NCBI RefSeq assembly: GCF_045679555.1
Contig: NC_092120.1
Location: 9,289,805 to 9,353,804 of the forward strand
Source of the DNA: Salvelinus alpinus
Taxonomy: Eukaryota > Chordata > Actinopteri > Salmoniformes > Salmonidae
Direction of reading: 5' to 3'
Length of the DNA: 64,000 nucleotides
Below the pieces are notes generated by a model. It made no database searches. It saw only the letters and a list, made by a program, of their open reading frames with translations, and was not told where the DNA came from. Shown here piece by piece: positions 46,246 to 56,942 of the stretch. The stretch's first letter is position 1; each line of letters starts with the position of its first letter. Position numbers and translations under genes: made by a program.

Positions 46246-47744
46246 CACCCTCAGTGTGATAGCTTTGTCTTCGAGGCATGAACTCTTGTTTCTTTGCTAT
46301 TATACCCTCAGAGGTTAAGCTACCATCGTTTGTTTCTAGGATCAAAAACCAACAATAGCATTTAATTGATATGCAGTTGTATTTCTTTTTGTATTACATT
46401 GTTGCATTTTAATGCATATATTTTCAACCGTACGTAAACCAGACACTAGTTTTCTCTCTTATGTAAAGAGAATGGTGAAAGCTCTTTCTCTCTCATATCC
46501 TCTCTCTTACTGTATATACTCTCTCTTCTTTGACTGAATGTACAGTTATCCCCAGATGAAACACAGGTTTCAGAGACGTATAAAAGTGTTTCAATTTATG
46601 TTTTGTGTCTGTCTGATACATCTCCAGGGGCAGGTCAGACTCATAAAAACACATCTATCAGTGTGATCCTCTCTGGGGCAGTGTTGTTATTTCCTCCAGA
46701 AAACAGACTCTCTGAGTCCCAGCAACAGGCTTCCCTTTCATCACTAGATAGACAAAGTGGCCCACAGTGTCTTCTGTTATGGGGAGCACTTCCATTTGTG
46801 GTGGATATAGCTGGATGTTTGTGTAGATGCCAAATATCTAAATACATAGATTAACTATTAGGTGCATGCAGAATGTAGAGACAAAGCACAAAGACATACT
46901 CCCAGAAACAGCTTGTACCAACACTAAGAACACAGGAACAATGTGGAAGCAATGTTGATTCAACCAGAGTCTGACAAGTGGGATCTTTGGACAAATGATA
47001 TTTATTGCATCAATTAAATAAATAGGTATATATTTTCCTTCACTTACTTACTTAATGAAATACTTCACAAACAAAACATTGTGTGAAATTCCATTAGCCT
47101 GTGTGCCTATTAGCCTATGGGAGAATTTTGTGATTTCTTCCTGGAAGAACAATTCACGTGGAGAAAGTGACACACCATGACTGGTGACAGAATAATTGTC
47201 TTCTTTCCTATAGTTTTTGCCAGTGGAATTTCACCAAACCGAGATTTAGCTAGGTTTACATCCAGTTGGTGACAGGTTTTCATGCGAATATTCTAAAATA
47301 CACATAAAAACAAAATGTGCATTTTCCCACCAGAGATGTTTCCATCAAATTTACTTGTGGGTAAAATGTTGTGTGTGATGATGTAGTCAACATAAAAATA
47401 CCTTCTGTGGTTAAATTCCCATGTACCAAATAAAAAATAGAAGTTAAATGTGTTTGCATTCCATTTTCAACTCTGCGATAGAACAGCTTGCAGATACAGT
47501 GCGGGTATAGCCTACATGATGAGATTATTATGGACAGATGAGTATTTGTATTTCTTAAACGGCAGCCAAGCGCATCAATCATGATATTACCAGAAAAAGA
47601 CCCTTAATACTTCTTGAAAAGGAGCATCAAGCTCATAACCGTGCACTTTCACCACCCTGTGAAGTTTATCATAACTTATTTCATCTGTAGACTATTAAAC
47701 TGCATGCTTTCCTGAGTCGTAATGGGAGGACCGCACACTATATC
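46187..47744 (+). other. steap4 3' untranslated region and downstream non-coding DNA
   Basis: Following the stop codon there is AT-rich sequence with a candidate AATAAA at 47017-47022. No repeat or gene is recognised in the remainder up to the solo LTR. Confidence 0.5.
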
Positions 47745-48173
47745 TGTCACGTTCCTGACCTTATTTCCTTTGTTTAGTCTTGTTTAGTTGGTCAGGACGT
47801 GAGCTGGGTGGGCATTCTATGTTATGTGTTTCTATGTTGGGTTGTCAACTAGCCTGATATGGTTCTCAATCAGGGGCAGGTGTTTTACGTTTCCTCTGAG
47901 AACCATATTAAGGTAGGCTGTTCTCACTGTTTGTTTGTGGGTGATTGTTGCTGTGTCTATGTTTGTTCACCACACGGTACTGTTTCGTTTCGTTCGTTCG
48001 TTTGTTCCTGTTCGTGGTTTTATGTTCTCATGTTCAGGTCTGTTCACGTCGTTTTGTAGTTTATCAAGTGTTTTTCGTCTTCGTTGATATTATTAAAAGT
48101 ATGTATTCAAACCACGCTGCATTTTGGTCCGATCCTTGCTCATCCTCAGACGAGGAGGAAGACGAGCGTTACA
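47745..48173 (+). mobile_element. Solo LTR (TGTCACGTTC family), first of an inverted pair
   Basis: A block of 429 bases starts TGTCACG and ends GTTACA, with a perfect 5-base target duplication ATATC (47740-47744 and 48174-48178). An ATTAAA signal lies near 48090. It is the same family as 54353-54755. Fossil without coding parts. Confidence 0.8.
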
Positions 48174-49472
48174 ATATCATCGTGTGTGTAACGATCGTCT
48201 AATTCCTCCTCCTCGGATGAGGAAGAGGAGTAAGGGTCGGACCAAAATGCAGTGGTGAAGGTAGACATAATGATTTATTAAACGAAACCGAAAACACAAA
48301 GAACACTACAGAATTACAAAAACAATAAACGACAGACAGACCTGGGGCCTGTTGCACAAAACTAGGATAAGGGATTAAGCCAGGATATCTTGGTGATCCT
48401 GGCTCAATTGATCCGTAATCCGGTTGCACTAAAGATGGATAGGGGGCAGGAGGATATGTTATGGTATAAATTACCATGGAGATTTATTCTGTGGAGCTAG
48501 CCTGCTCCAGACCAGGCTAAATTCCAGGATCTATTTAATCTCATCCCTAATGTCAGTCAGCAGTCACCACAAATGGAAACCAATAGTTATTTCACTGCTC
48601 ACTATACATTGTTATCACATATAACTAGACCCACTGTTATTATTTAAACGTTTGTGATCATTAATTTCAATGATTTTGGATAAAAAATGATTTTTAGATG
48701 ATGTTGCTATCATTAGATAATTTACAGTTTCCCATAGACTATAAGGCTATATATAAAATGATAGAATATTAGGGCCACAGAGGGGAAAAAAACACAAGTC
48801 ATAATATTGTAACCAGTTGTTTTAAAGGAGGACAGTTGTTAAAATGACAGATGTGGGGCATTTCGTGAAATTGTACTTCAGTATGGTTTCATAAACAAAG
48901 ACATGCTGATGTGCCAGAATATTAAGTATCACATTGTCATAAGTATCAAAACTGTAAAAACAATATGTAGCTTTTCTGCAGAAAGAACCAGCCTCATAAA
49001 TTTATGACTTTATCCTTTTTCTTCAGTGTGGCCCTAGTACTCTGTCATATAAACAAATACACATTCCATATGAATATAAAAACACAATGTGTAACATTAT
49101 GTTCCTTTATTGAATAAGGACAAAACAAAGCAGGTAAACCATCAGCTCCTTTCGAAACCGAAGTCACAGTGACTCTACAAGATGGAAAGCACAGAATCCA
49201 AGCATATTATACAAAATGATACATACACATTCAAAGGTCTGTATATAACACACCCTGCATGTCTGCACACTAAAATAAATGCAGGACAAATCCATACACA
49301 TCAACTGAACAGACAAATGAATGGATGCAGTAGCCTCCCTGCAGCCTTGTATTACACACAGTATACCGCACAAACATCATAAGAGGCCAAATTCGTCAAA
49401 AAACGAACCCAAAAAACCCCAAATTCCTCTGCCACCGCAGGACATATTTAACCAAAATTGAAAGCACACATA

Positions 49473-50763
49473 CTAACTAAAATAATTCAACACATATTGG
49501 TCCCTCAGCAGCCGACCACTGTCGTCATCAGGGAAGATTGCCGGATTGTCCCAGTCCATGGCTGGTGGCACTCTGGGGGCCCTCTCCTTCCTCAGGCAGG
49601 CCACATTGTGGAGGACAGCACAAGCCACAGTAATATCACATGCCCTAACAGGGCTGACCCTTAATTTGTGAAGGCAGTGAAAGCGTGCCTTCAGGAGGCC
49701 AAAGGTCATTTCAACTCTGGCCCTGGCCCTGGCATGGGCATGGTTGTAGGCCTGCTGTGCTTCCTGGGGGTCTGTGAAAGGTGTCAGGAGAAAAGGCTGG
49801 CAGCCATACCCCCTGTCTCCCAGCAACACACCAGAGAATTCACCTGTCAACACAAAATCTCATCATTACTACCTCATAAACACAGTGATATTCTTGACAC
49901 AGCCATGATGGTTATAAATAGGGGTTGTGTGGCTTACCTTGTGATAGGCACTGATAGATTTCAGAGGCCCGAAAGATTCTGGAGTCATGGACTGAGCCAG
50001 GCCATTTTGCCACAACATTGCTGATCACACAGTCAGCATTGCAGACCATCTGAAATCATAAGATGAGGAATATTACACCAATCAATGCACATCACTGGCA
50101 ATGCAGAGTGTTCGTCAATGGACAATATCAAAAAGTTATGTTCACCTGAACATTAATGCTGTGAAAGGATTTCCTATTCACAAAATCGGCCTCATGGGCA
50201 CCTGAGGGGGCTTTTATCCTTATGTGTGTGCAGTCCACTGCACCAATGACATTGGGGAAACCTGTCACACAAAGTAATGAGTATCCTACTATGTGTTAAC
50301 AGTTGTCCTGTAATTTGTAGATCCTCTTACCTGCAATCCTATAGAACTCCTCTTTGATGTCACAGAGTCTTCTGTGGCCAGGGAAGGAGATGAAGACATC
50401 TGCTAATGCTTTGATAGCCAGACACACACTCCTTATTGTGCGGCAAATTGTGGCCTTGTTCAGCTGTTCTGCATCCCCCACTGAGTACAGGAAGGCTCCA
50501 CTAGCAAAAAAGCGCAAGGCCACACAAACCATTTGCTCCACACTCAGTGCATGGCTCCGTGCAGTGCGGTGCTTAATCCTGGGACCCAGTAGTCTGCATA
50601 GATACCTGATGCCATCTGCAGAAAACCTGTATCTTTCATATAGATGGTCATCAGGGAAGGCCAGTGGGTCCAACCGGTCCCTGAAGACCCTTTCTCGCCT
50701 GAAGGCTCTCCTCAGCACAAGTGCTTCTTCATCCACCACATCTCGCACGAATGGGCATGCCAT
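49473..50763 (-). CDS. Harbinger (HARBI1-like) transposase nuclease, spliced
   Basis: Exons on the minus strand: 50763-50331, 50261-50146, 50049-49938 and 49843-49473, all with GT...AG introns and compatible phases, total 1032 nt (343 residues plus stop), which is the normal family length. The start is at MACPFVRDV; an in-frame upstream Met exists at 50820 but is less typical. The catalytic acids are visible: D in IGAVDCTH (second exon), D in GSVHDSRI (third exon) and E in [13 protein letters not shown] (fourth exon). [15 protein letters not shown] precedes the last of these. I see no stop or shift. In this superfamily the nuclease acts with the Myb-like partner encoded next door. Domesticated HARBI1 is excluded by the surrounding terminal repeats. 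Confidence 0.88.
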
Positions 50764-51004
50764 TGTCAGAGCAGAAAGGAACACACAATTTTGGGCCTTC
50801 ATATAGGCTAGTGGCCACACCTGGTGCTGGGGGGGTGGGCAAAAGAGGGCGATGCCTTATAACGATGACTTGGTTGTACTGATTGCTGGGAAAATAAAAA
50901 AAACCTTAGAAAGATGCCACCGTCCTGTGTGCTCACAATAAGAGCTCATATGTCATGGCTCACTTGACTTTACGAGAATATACCTAATTTTTATTTTGAG
51001 CTGT

Positions 51005-52563
51005 GTCATCTTCTTGGAGCTGGGGGAGGAAAGAAAAATAATGAATAATACATTTGTGTTACAGTTAGCATACAGTGTACATTGAAGGCATATCTCACCT
51101 CCCTCTCAAGTTTATTTATTTCAAGGTCCAGTTTCCTAATTGTCCTCTTTTTTATTTCGGACTCCAGTGCAAGATTTTCCATCTTTTTCTTCTTGTACTG
51201 AATGTCTATGTCTGCCAGTTCTATTTGGCGCCGGAGGTGGTTGCCATACAACTTTCTGATAGCTTGTGAGCTCTGTGAACACAATACAATTAGCGCAGCT
51301 GGAATTTGGCAGGATGTGGTGTCCTTTTATTAATACGCACTATGTTGCCAGGCTGGTTTTCCCACTGTATAGCATCTGGGTCCTGTAAAAGAAATTAGAT
51401 TTTTTGATTTTGATGAGGACTCCTCACCATTGTAGAGTAAATAGTACTTTCACAGTCTTAACATGATACCTCATGCCTTCTGGAATCCAGAGAGATGGTC
51501 TCCTCCTCATCATCGTCTCCATCATGTGCTGTTGCTGCTGCACTGGGGCCTTCACCCTATCACATTTAATCGGATTCATATTGAAGCTAGTAGACAAGAC
51601 ATGCCAGGCCTACAGTATGCCTTTGATGGAGTACTCACTGGATCAGCATCGTCTGGTGCTTGTGCTGGTGGCTCTAACAGGAACACAGTGCTGCCAGACA
51701 CTGCAAGGCAATAGGTAAACCAAAGTCAGACAGTCCAAATTGATTCAATATGAATGTGGTTGTATCCCATGTAGAGATGGAAGGACATACCTTGAATGAA
51801 GCGGGTGGCATCTTGGGAGGAACCTATGCTCGTCTCTTTCCCCCCAGGGATCCCCTCTAAGACGGGCCTGCCTTTATTTAGCTCCAAGGCCATGTCCTCT
51901 GCTGGGGTAAGGTCAGCCTTTGGTGACCCACCACCCGTGCCTTGTCTGTGGGTATTCTTTTTCACTGCTAAAACAGTACAGACAATGTGTGAGCAGGCAC
52001 CTTCTGGGTACAATATATGCTTGTGCTTTGTTAAATATTAGTCAGGGACCATACCATTCTGCAGAATGTTCTTGTATTTGATTTTGACCTGCTGCCATGT
52101 CCGTTTTGGCCCGTTCATGTTTAACACTACACACACACACACACACACACACACATTTAATGGAGTCACACTGCAAAAAATTAGTCTTGTTTTCAGTAAA
52201 AATATCAAAAAATGTATCATAGCTTTATACAGTGTGATGGAGTTACTTTACACAATTTCACTCATATCTGCAGTGCATTTCAATTAAAAATTTAACCGTT
52301 TCATAATTACAGTACAACTGCATTTTTGGAGATGTGAATAAAATATTTGAATTGTAATTGTGATGTTTCAGCGGAGCGGTGAGTGTGTAATTGTGCACTA
52401 CTTACGCATTCAGGCGGTCTGCAATACTTTGCCACGCTTTTTCTCTTTGCTTTATCACTGTGGCGGTGTTGCCTTTCTTCTTAATTATATCTTTTACCTC
52501 CTCGTATGCCTCCATGAGGATTTGTGCTTCCGACGGGGAAAAGTACGCGGCTCTAGTTGCCAT
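51005..52563 (-). CDS. Harbinger Myb/SANT-like DNA-binding protein, multi-exon
   Basis: The first exon, 52563-52406, starts MATRAAYFSPSEAQILMEAY, a Myb/SANT-like domain. The second exon (about 52126-52055) continues it with GPKRTWQQVKIKYKNI. Later exons are read from acidic and low-complexity segments (about 51970-51789, 51700-51640, 51560-51480). The last one (about 51284-51005) encodes a charged coiled coil (RQIELADIDIQYKKKK..., LDLEINKLEREV). In this superfamily the protein brings the nuclease to the element ends. The junction of exons 1 and 2, beside a GT microsatellite, does not hold the frame with the splice sites I can see, so this copy may be off by one base there. Exon limits are approximate. 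Confidence 0.65.
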
Positions 52564-53108
52564 GGTAAATCAGTTAATCTGTGATCTGTGGCGGGGTCTA
52601 TTTGAGTGAGCCGTGAGCGCGCACCTATCCAGGATTGGTTTCACCTGGCTTAATGAATCCGTGTCTGCTCATCCTGGCTTGGTCTTTGTGCAACCAATTA
52701 AGCCTGGACGCACATGTTTTGGCTTCATTGAGCTCAGCTGAGTCATTTATCCCGGATGTCTTAATTCTACTTTTGTGCAACAGGCCCCTGGACTTGAGAA
52801 CTTACATATAACGAAGAACGCACGAACAGGAACAGACTACATACACGAACGACAAAACGAAACAGTCCAGTGTGGTAGACATATACGGACACAGGAGACA
52901 ACCACCCACAAACAAACAGTGAGAACACCCTACCTTAATATGGTTCTCAATCAGAGGAAACGTCAAACACTTGCCTCTAATTGAGAACCATATCAGGCAA
53001 CACATTAACCCCAACATAGAAACACAAAACATAGACTACCCACCCAGCTCACGTCCTGACCAACTAAACAAAGTTAAACAAAGGAAAAATAAGGTCAGGA
53101 ACGTGACA

Positions 53109-54227
53109 GTTTGACTCTATGTTTACTTCAATATGATGTTTATTATATCAATATTTGGCGTTTCCACTGTCATTTCTCGCATAATTTATTTTAGACTCAA
53201 AAAAAGACCCCACCTTGTCTAGCGTGTTTTGTCACATTTGGAAGGTTTACCGACAAATGTGCTGTTTCTATCAGGCCTGTCATGACATTTTTTTTATCTG
53301 ACAGTTTACTCGCATAAAAATGTTGGATGGAAACCTGGTTCATGAGGAAACTAAAAATGCAAAGGTGAATAATGCAGGATGTTTAAAATGCACCATACTG
53401 TTTAAATGTACCTTTTCATTTGTTTATGCTCAAAAAAGTTTCTACATTTGAAATGTTCTGTTGATTTGTTTGTTTCCTTTTCTGTTTTAGCCTCATCTCC
53501 TTTTCTTTCATTGTATGTACTTGGTATAATGTTATTTTTATGAATGTGTTTTGTGAGTGTTTGTAAAGTACTTACGGCTGCAAGTTTATCAATGTCATAT
53601 CAAAACTTGTGACTGCTATTGTTCACCTGGATAAAAACATTTTTTATAATGTTATGTTCTTCAATACATATCTACAGAATTAATGAAAGCCCTGATGTAA
53701 AATTCCCGGTTTAGGAATCATTTCTTGACGAACTCAAAAAAAGAGATCTAAGATCTATTAAAGTTCAAGTTGTCTATTATGCTGATGTTTCCTCTTGTGT
53801 GACTGAGACAATATTTCTATAAGTAAGGGAACTGGTGAATAATACCTGTTTAGGTCAATAATGCATGTCATGTTTGCATAATATACCCGTTTCCTTTTTG
53901 TGTCATAACTGCTGATATAAATGAATGAGGAAACAAGTAGAAGATAAGTATTCATCTCCCTCACACACACCAACAAGGCACTCTGACAACCCACAAGGTA
54001 AGATCATGTGTTTTACAAATTGATGTTAAACCTGTTGCAATGCTAATAACATCACCTTGATCTAAATAAAATGGTCTGCTTATTAGCATACAGGGCAAAT
54101 GTTTTTCATCAAAGCTATGATAAATGGTATATTACTGTTCTGCTCAGTAACATACAGGGCAGATGTTTTTCATATGCATTAAAAAAGTTAATTCAGACAA
54201 AATAACCGTTTTTTTTATTCTTACCAG
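53109..54227. other. No gene recognised
   Basis: AT-rich non-coding sequence upstream of the pentraxin relic. No repeat ends were identified. The final bases are a T-rich tract and CAG directly before the ATG at 54228, so a spliced leader exon further upstream is possible. Confidence 0.4.
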
Positions 54228-55234
54228 ATGGAGAAATTCCTATTAGTAATTGTGGTGATTACAACATGCTGTGCTGTATCTCAAGGTAAGATAGTCACTG
54301 TGATAACTGCAATGAAATATGACAGTAAATAGTAGAAAGTAAAACTTATTCTTGTCACGTTCTGACCATAGTTCTTGTGTGTTTTGCTTGTTTTAGTGTT
54401 GGTCAGGACGTGAGCTGGGTGGGCATTCTATGTTGTGTGTCTAGTTTGTCTGTTTCTATGTTTGGCCTAATATGGTTCTCAATCAGAGGCAGGTGTTTTG
54501 TGTTGTCTCTGATTGGGAATCATATATAGGTGGCTTGTTTTGTGTTGGGGTTTGTGGGTGGTTGTTTCCTGTCTTTGTGTTTTTGCTGCACCAGATAGGG
54601 CTGTATCGGTTTGCCACATTTGTTATTTTTTATCGTGTTAAAGTGTTCACTGTTTATCGTGTTATTAAACATGTTGAGCACTAGCTACGCTGCGTGTTGG
54701 TCCGATCCCTGTTACACCCTCTCTTCTCGTGAAGAGAGGGAAGGCTGCCGTTACAATTCTGTTTTGACATGTTTAGTGGTTTTGTGTTTGCTCACTACTA
54801 TTTTAACTTTTGCTAGAGTACACAATTTGCACCTGTTTATTTTTCCAAGTCGAATGAAATGTAAGCTGAATAATGCACATAGTCTTTCCTGCTTGAAAAT
54901 AAAGCATCCAACATTGAAAGAACAAGAAAGCATTCGATTACTGAACACAACATGTTGTTTCCTGTTTCAGGATCAGGATTGGTTCAGCGGTCGTTTCAAC
55001 CAGCATTAGTCATTTGTTGGCCTGCTGACAGACGTCCACATTTGGGACTACGTGCTGTCTCCCTGTGAGATCCAGAGGAGCACCAACCAGATGAACTTGA
55101 CCACCGGCGACATGCTCAACTGGAAGGCCTTGGACTTCCAGACTAAAGGCAGAACAGGCAATCAGACTGTAACCATTATCACTCAAACAAATAATAATCA
55201 AGTGTCTATTAAGCTATCTGGTAACTTTCTATAA
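54228..55234 (+). pseudogene. Pentraxin (CRP/SAP-like) gene relic, middle missing
   Basis: Exon 54228-54285 encodes a clean signal peptide, MEKFLLVIVVITTCCAVSQ, with a GTAAGA donor. About 700 bases on, 54974-55150 encodes a pentraxin C-terminus: QDQDWFSGRFNQ, then LLTDVHIWDYVLSPCEIQR and MLNWKALDFQ, which correspond to the family's GQ(D/E)QD, W-D-V-L-S and LNWRAL features. The roughly 130 residues between, with the signature and most calcium ligands, are absent. An in-frame stop lies between QH and SFVG (near 55006), and splicing from exon 1 would read a different frame. A solo LTR sits in the gap. Pentraxins are secreted pattern-recognition proteins; this copy cannot make one. A tandem intact paralogue nearby would be expected. 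Confidence 0.75.
54353..54755 (+). mobile_element. Solo LTR inside the pentraxin relic
   Basis: A block of 403 bases begins TGTCACGTTCTGACC and ends CCGTTACA, with a perfect 5-base duplication ATTCT (54348-54352 and 54756-54760). It is the same family as the LTRs at 47745 and 48187. Fossil. Confidence 0.85.
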
Positions 55235-55840
55235 TTGTGTAAATTGAAAAGGCCATGTCACTAGATGTCTTTCAGCTGACAGTATACCATCAGAAACTGA
55301 CAATGTAAATAAACGTTGAGCTTACAGTACGTACTGTGTCGGTTGCGTAATTTAGCTGTCAGTGGTTCTTTCATGCTAGGATAAATCAGAGGTGATTTGA
55401 TGATGTTGAAATGTTGAAATGGCTTTGGAATAATGGAGGCAGCTCCTGTTTTCTTTGCGACTTGCGGTAGAACCACTTTCCGTGGTTGTAAATCAATGAT
55501 TGTTTATTAGTCCGAAAACATTAACTTGCTTGACCATGCTGTAGGTCATGTAACTGTTTGTTACATGCAATATGTTTTGTGGACTTCACTGGACAGAGGT
55601 TGCTCTCCGGTGTTGTGATGAAAAAAAGGTGTGGTTGAATATTCTTCTGCCACTGTCTTCATATTGTCTCGGACTTGTATATCACGGTCACAAGGCATAT
55701 GAACTAACAGTTTATAGAGCAAACAATGAAATTATCACAACACATAGGTTGTGATATGGCTATATTTTACTGGCTTAGCTTCCCCAGTGATTTTTACCCA
55801 CACACCGCTGCTGGTTTACTGTAAACTAAGAAAACATTTT

Positions 55841-55987
55841 AAAATAAAGGAGAGCCGCACACTCTAGGAGCTCAGATGCAAAAATATTTACGTCCAACGT
55901 TTCGACAGACAAGCTGTGTTCATCAGGGTATATACATAAATATTTTTGCATCTGAGCTCCTAGAGTGTGCGGCTCTCCTTTATTTTG
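55841..55987. mobile_element. Palindromic (foldback/MITE-like) element with 50-base perfect arms
   Basis: The arm 55841-55890 is the exact reverse complement of 55938-55987, with a 47-base loop containing AACGTTTCGACAGACAAGCT. The fold would be a very stable hairpin. No coding sequence. Perfect arms suggest a young insertion or arm conversion. Confidence 0.85.
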
Positions 55988-56942
55988 TTAATTAAGTGTT
56001 CCACTCCGCTAGCCAGCACCTCGCCTAAATAGGTATGCATTTCTTTCGTCTCTAGATTACTGTAAACTAAGCCCAGTCTTAAGCTTGGGTAGACTAATTC
56101 TACTGTGCTCTGACCCCACCTCAATCATTTGGATTGTTCTTGCTTTCATGAAACCAGTGTTTCAAGATACTGTTCATGGTGATGTGACACAGTTCTTCTG
56201 GTATTTCACATTCTGTGCTTTTTGAAGTTACAAGCTTATTGTTGCACACAATGGAATGTTGTCACATCTTTGAACAAAAGACATCTGATGTAAGGTAGTA
56301 TTACAACAAACCAAAGTGCATCTGCTGTTGTGTTATTGTCATGAACTGTGGACCTGTGCTTGTGTGAACACAGAAAGACCACAGTGATCTGGCGTCTCTC
56401 CAGGTCTGGTATTCCACTATTATCTAACCTCCCTGCTTCCCAGAAACCACTGGCCTCTCCTCAGAGACACTGCAGAGTGAGTGCCATGGGTTTCCTTCCC
56501 ACACACAAACGCGCACACACACACACACACACACACAAGCAAAAACCCTCCTCTTCCAACGTAGTTTCCAGCTTGGCAGTGAGACTACTCCCTTCCCTCC
56601 TCCCTCCAGGAGCATGCCCAGACACAAATAGAGACTTAGTCAGTAGTGTCTCAGTCAGACTTTCATCTAGAAAACTCAGAGGAGCTGCTCCAACTCTGAA
56701 GACTATTGTTTTGTCCTAACATTTATTGACAGTGCTCTGTCTGGATTATAAAACTCCGTCTAGAGGTGTCTGCTGAAGAACTTAAAAAAGTGAAAGGGAC
56801 GTTCATCCTGCAAGCTCCATTCATGTGGATGTACTTTTTCTGTGATTGCAACTTCAGGAAGTTATTTTAAATTCTCTGGTCTTTCTGACACTTTCTGTTG
56901 ACTATCTACGACTCGAGGAGATCTTTGTCTGTCTCTGTTCAG
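55988..56942. promoter_or_regulatory. Region upstream of the steap4 first coding exon
   Basis: The 5' untranslated exon and promoter of steap4 should lie here or further upstream, because the first coding exon opens after a splice acceptor (TCTGTTCAG) at 56942. No TATA box or first exon could be fixed with confidence. A CA microsatellite lies at 56514-56537. Confidence 0.35.

Larger units (their letters stand above)
48345..52787 (-). mobile_element. PIF/Harbinger DNA transposon, apparently complete
   Basis: Terminal inverted repeats GGGCCTGTTGCACAAAA are matched at both ends, and the 3-base target duplication CTG (48342-48344 and 52788-52790) is typical of the superfamily. The 4443-base element holds the two genes the superfamily uses, both on the minus strand: a DDE nuclease (49473-50763) and a Myb/SANT-like DNA-binding protein (about 51005-52563). 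The ends are clean and the nuclease is open, which suggests recent movement. It is inserted in a solo LTR. Confidence 0.9.
48187..53108 (-). mobile_element. Solo LTR of the same family, inverted, split by a Harbinger element
   Basis: The two parts, 48187-48344 and 52791-53108, together match 47745-48173 in reverse orientation. The flanks GTGTG and GTTTG could be a decayed target duplication. Only 13 bases separate its end from the first LTR, making a large inverted repeat. Confidence 0.7.

Noticed and set aside
49473-50820. A domesticated host HARBI1 gene
   Set aside because: It lies between matched terminal inverted repeats with a CTG target duplication and beside a Myb-like gene, so it is a transposon gene.
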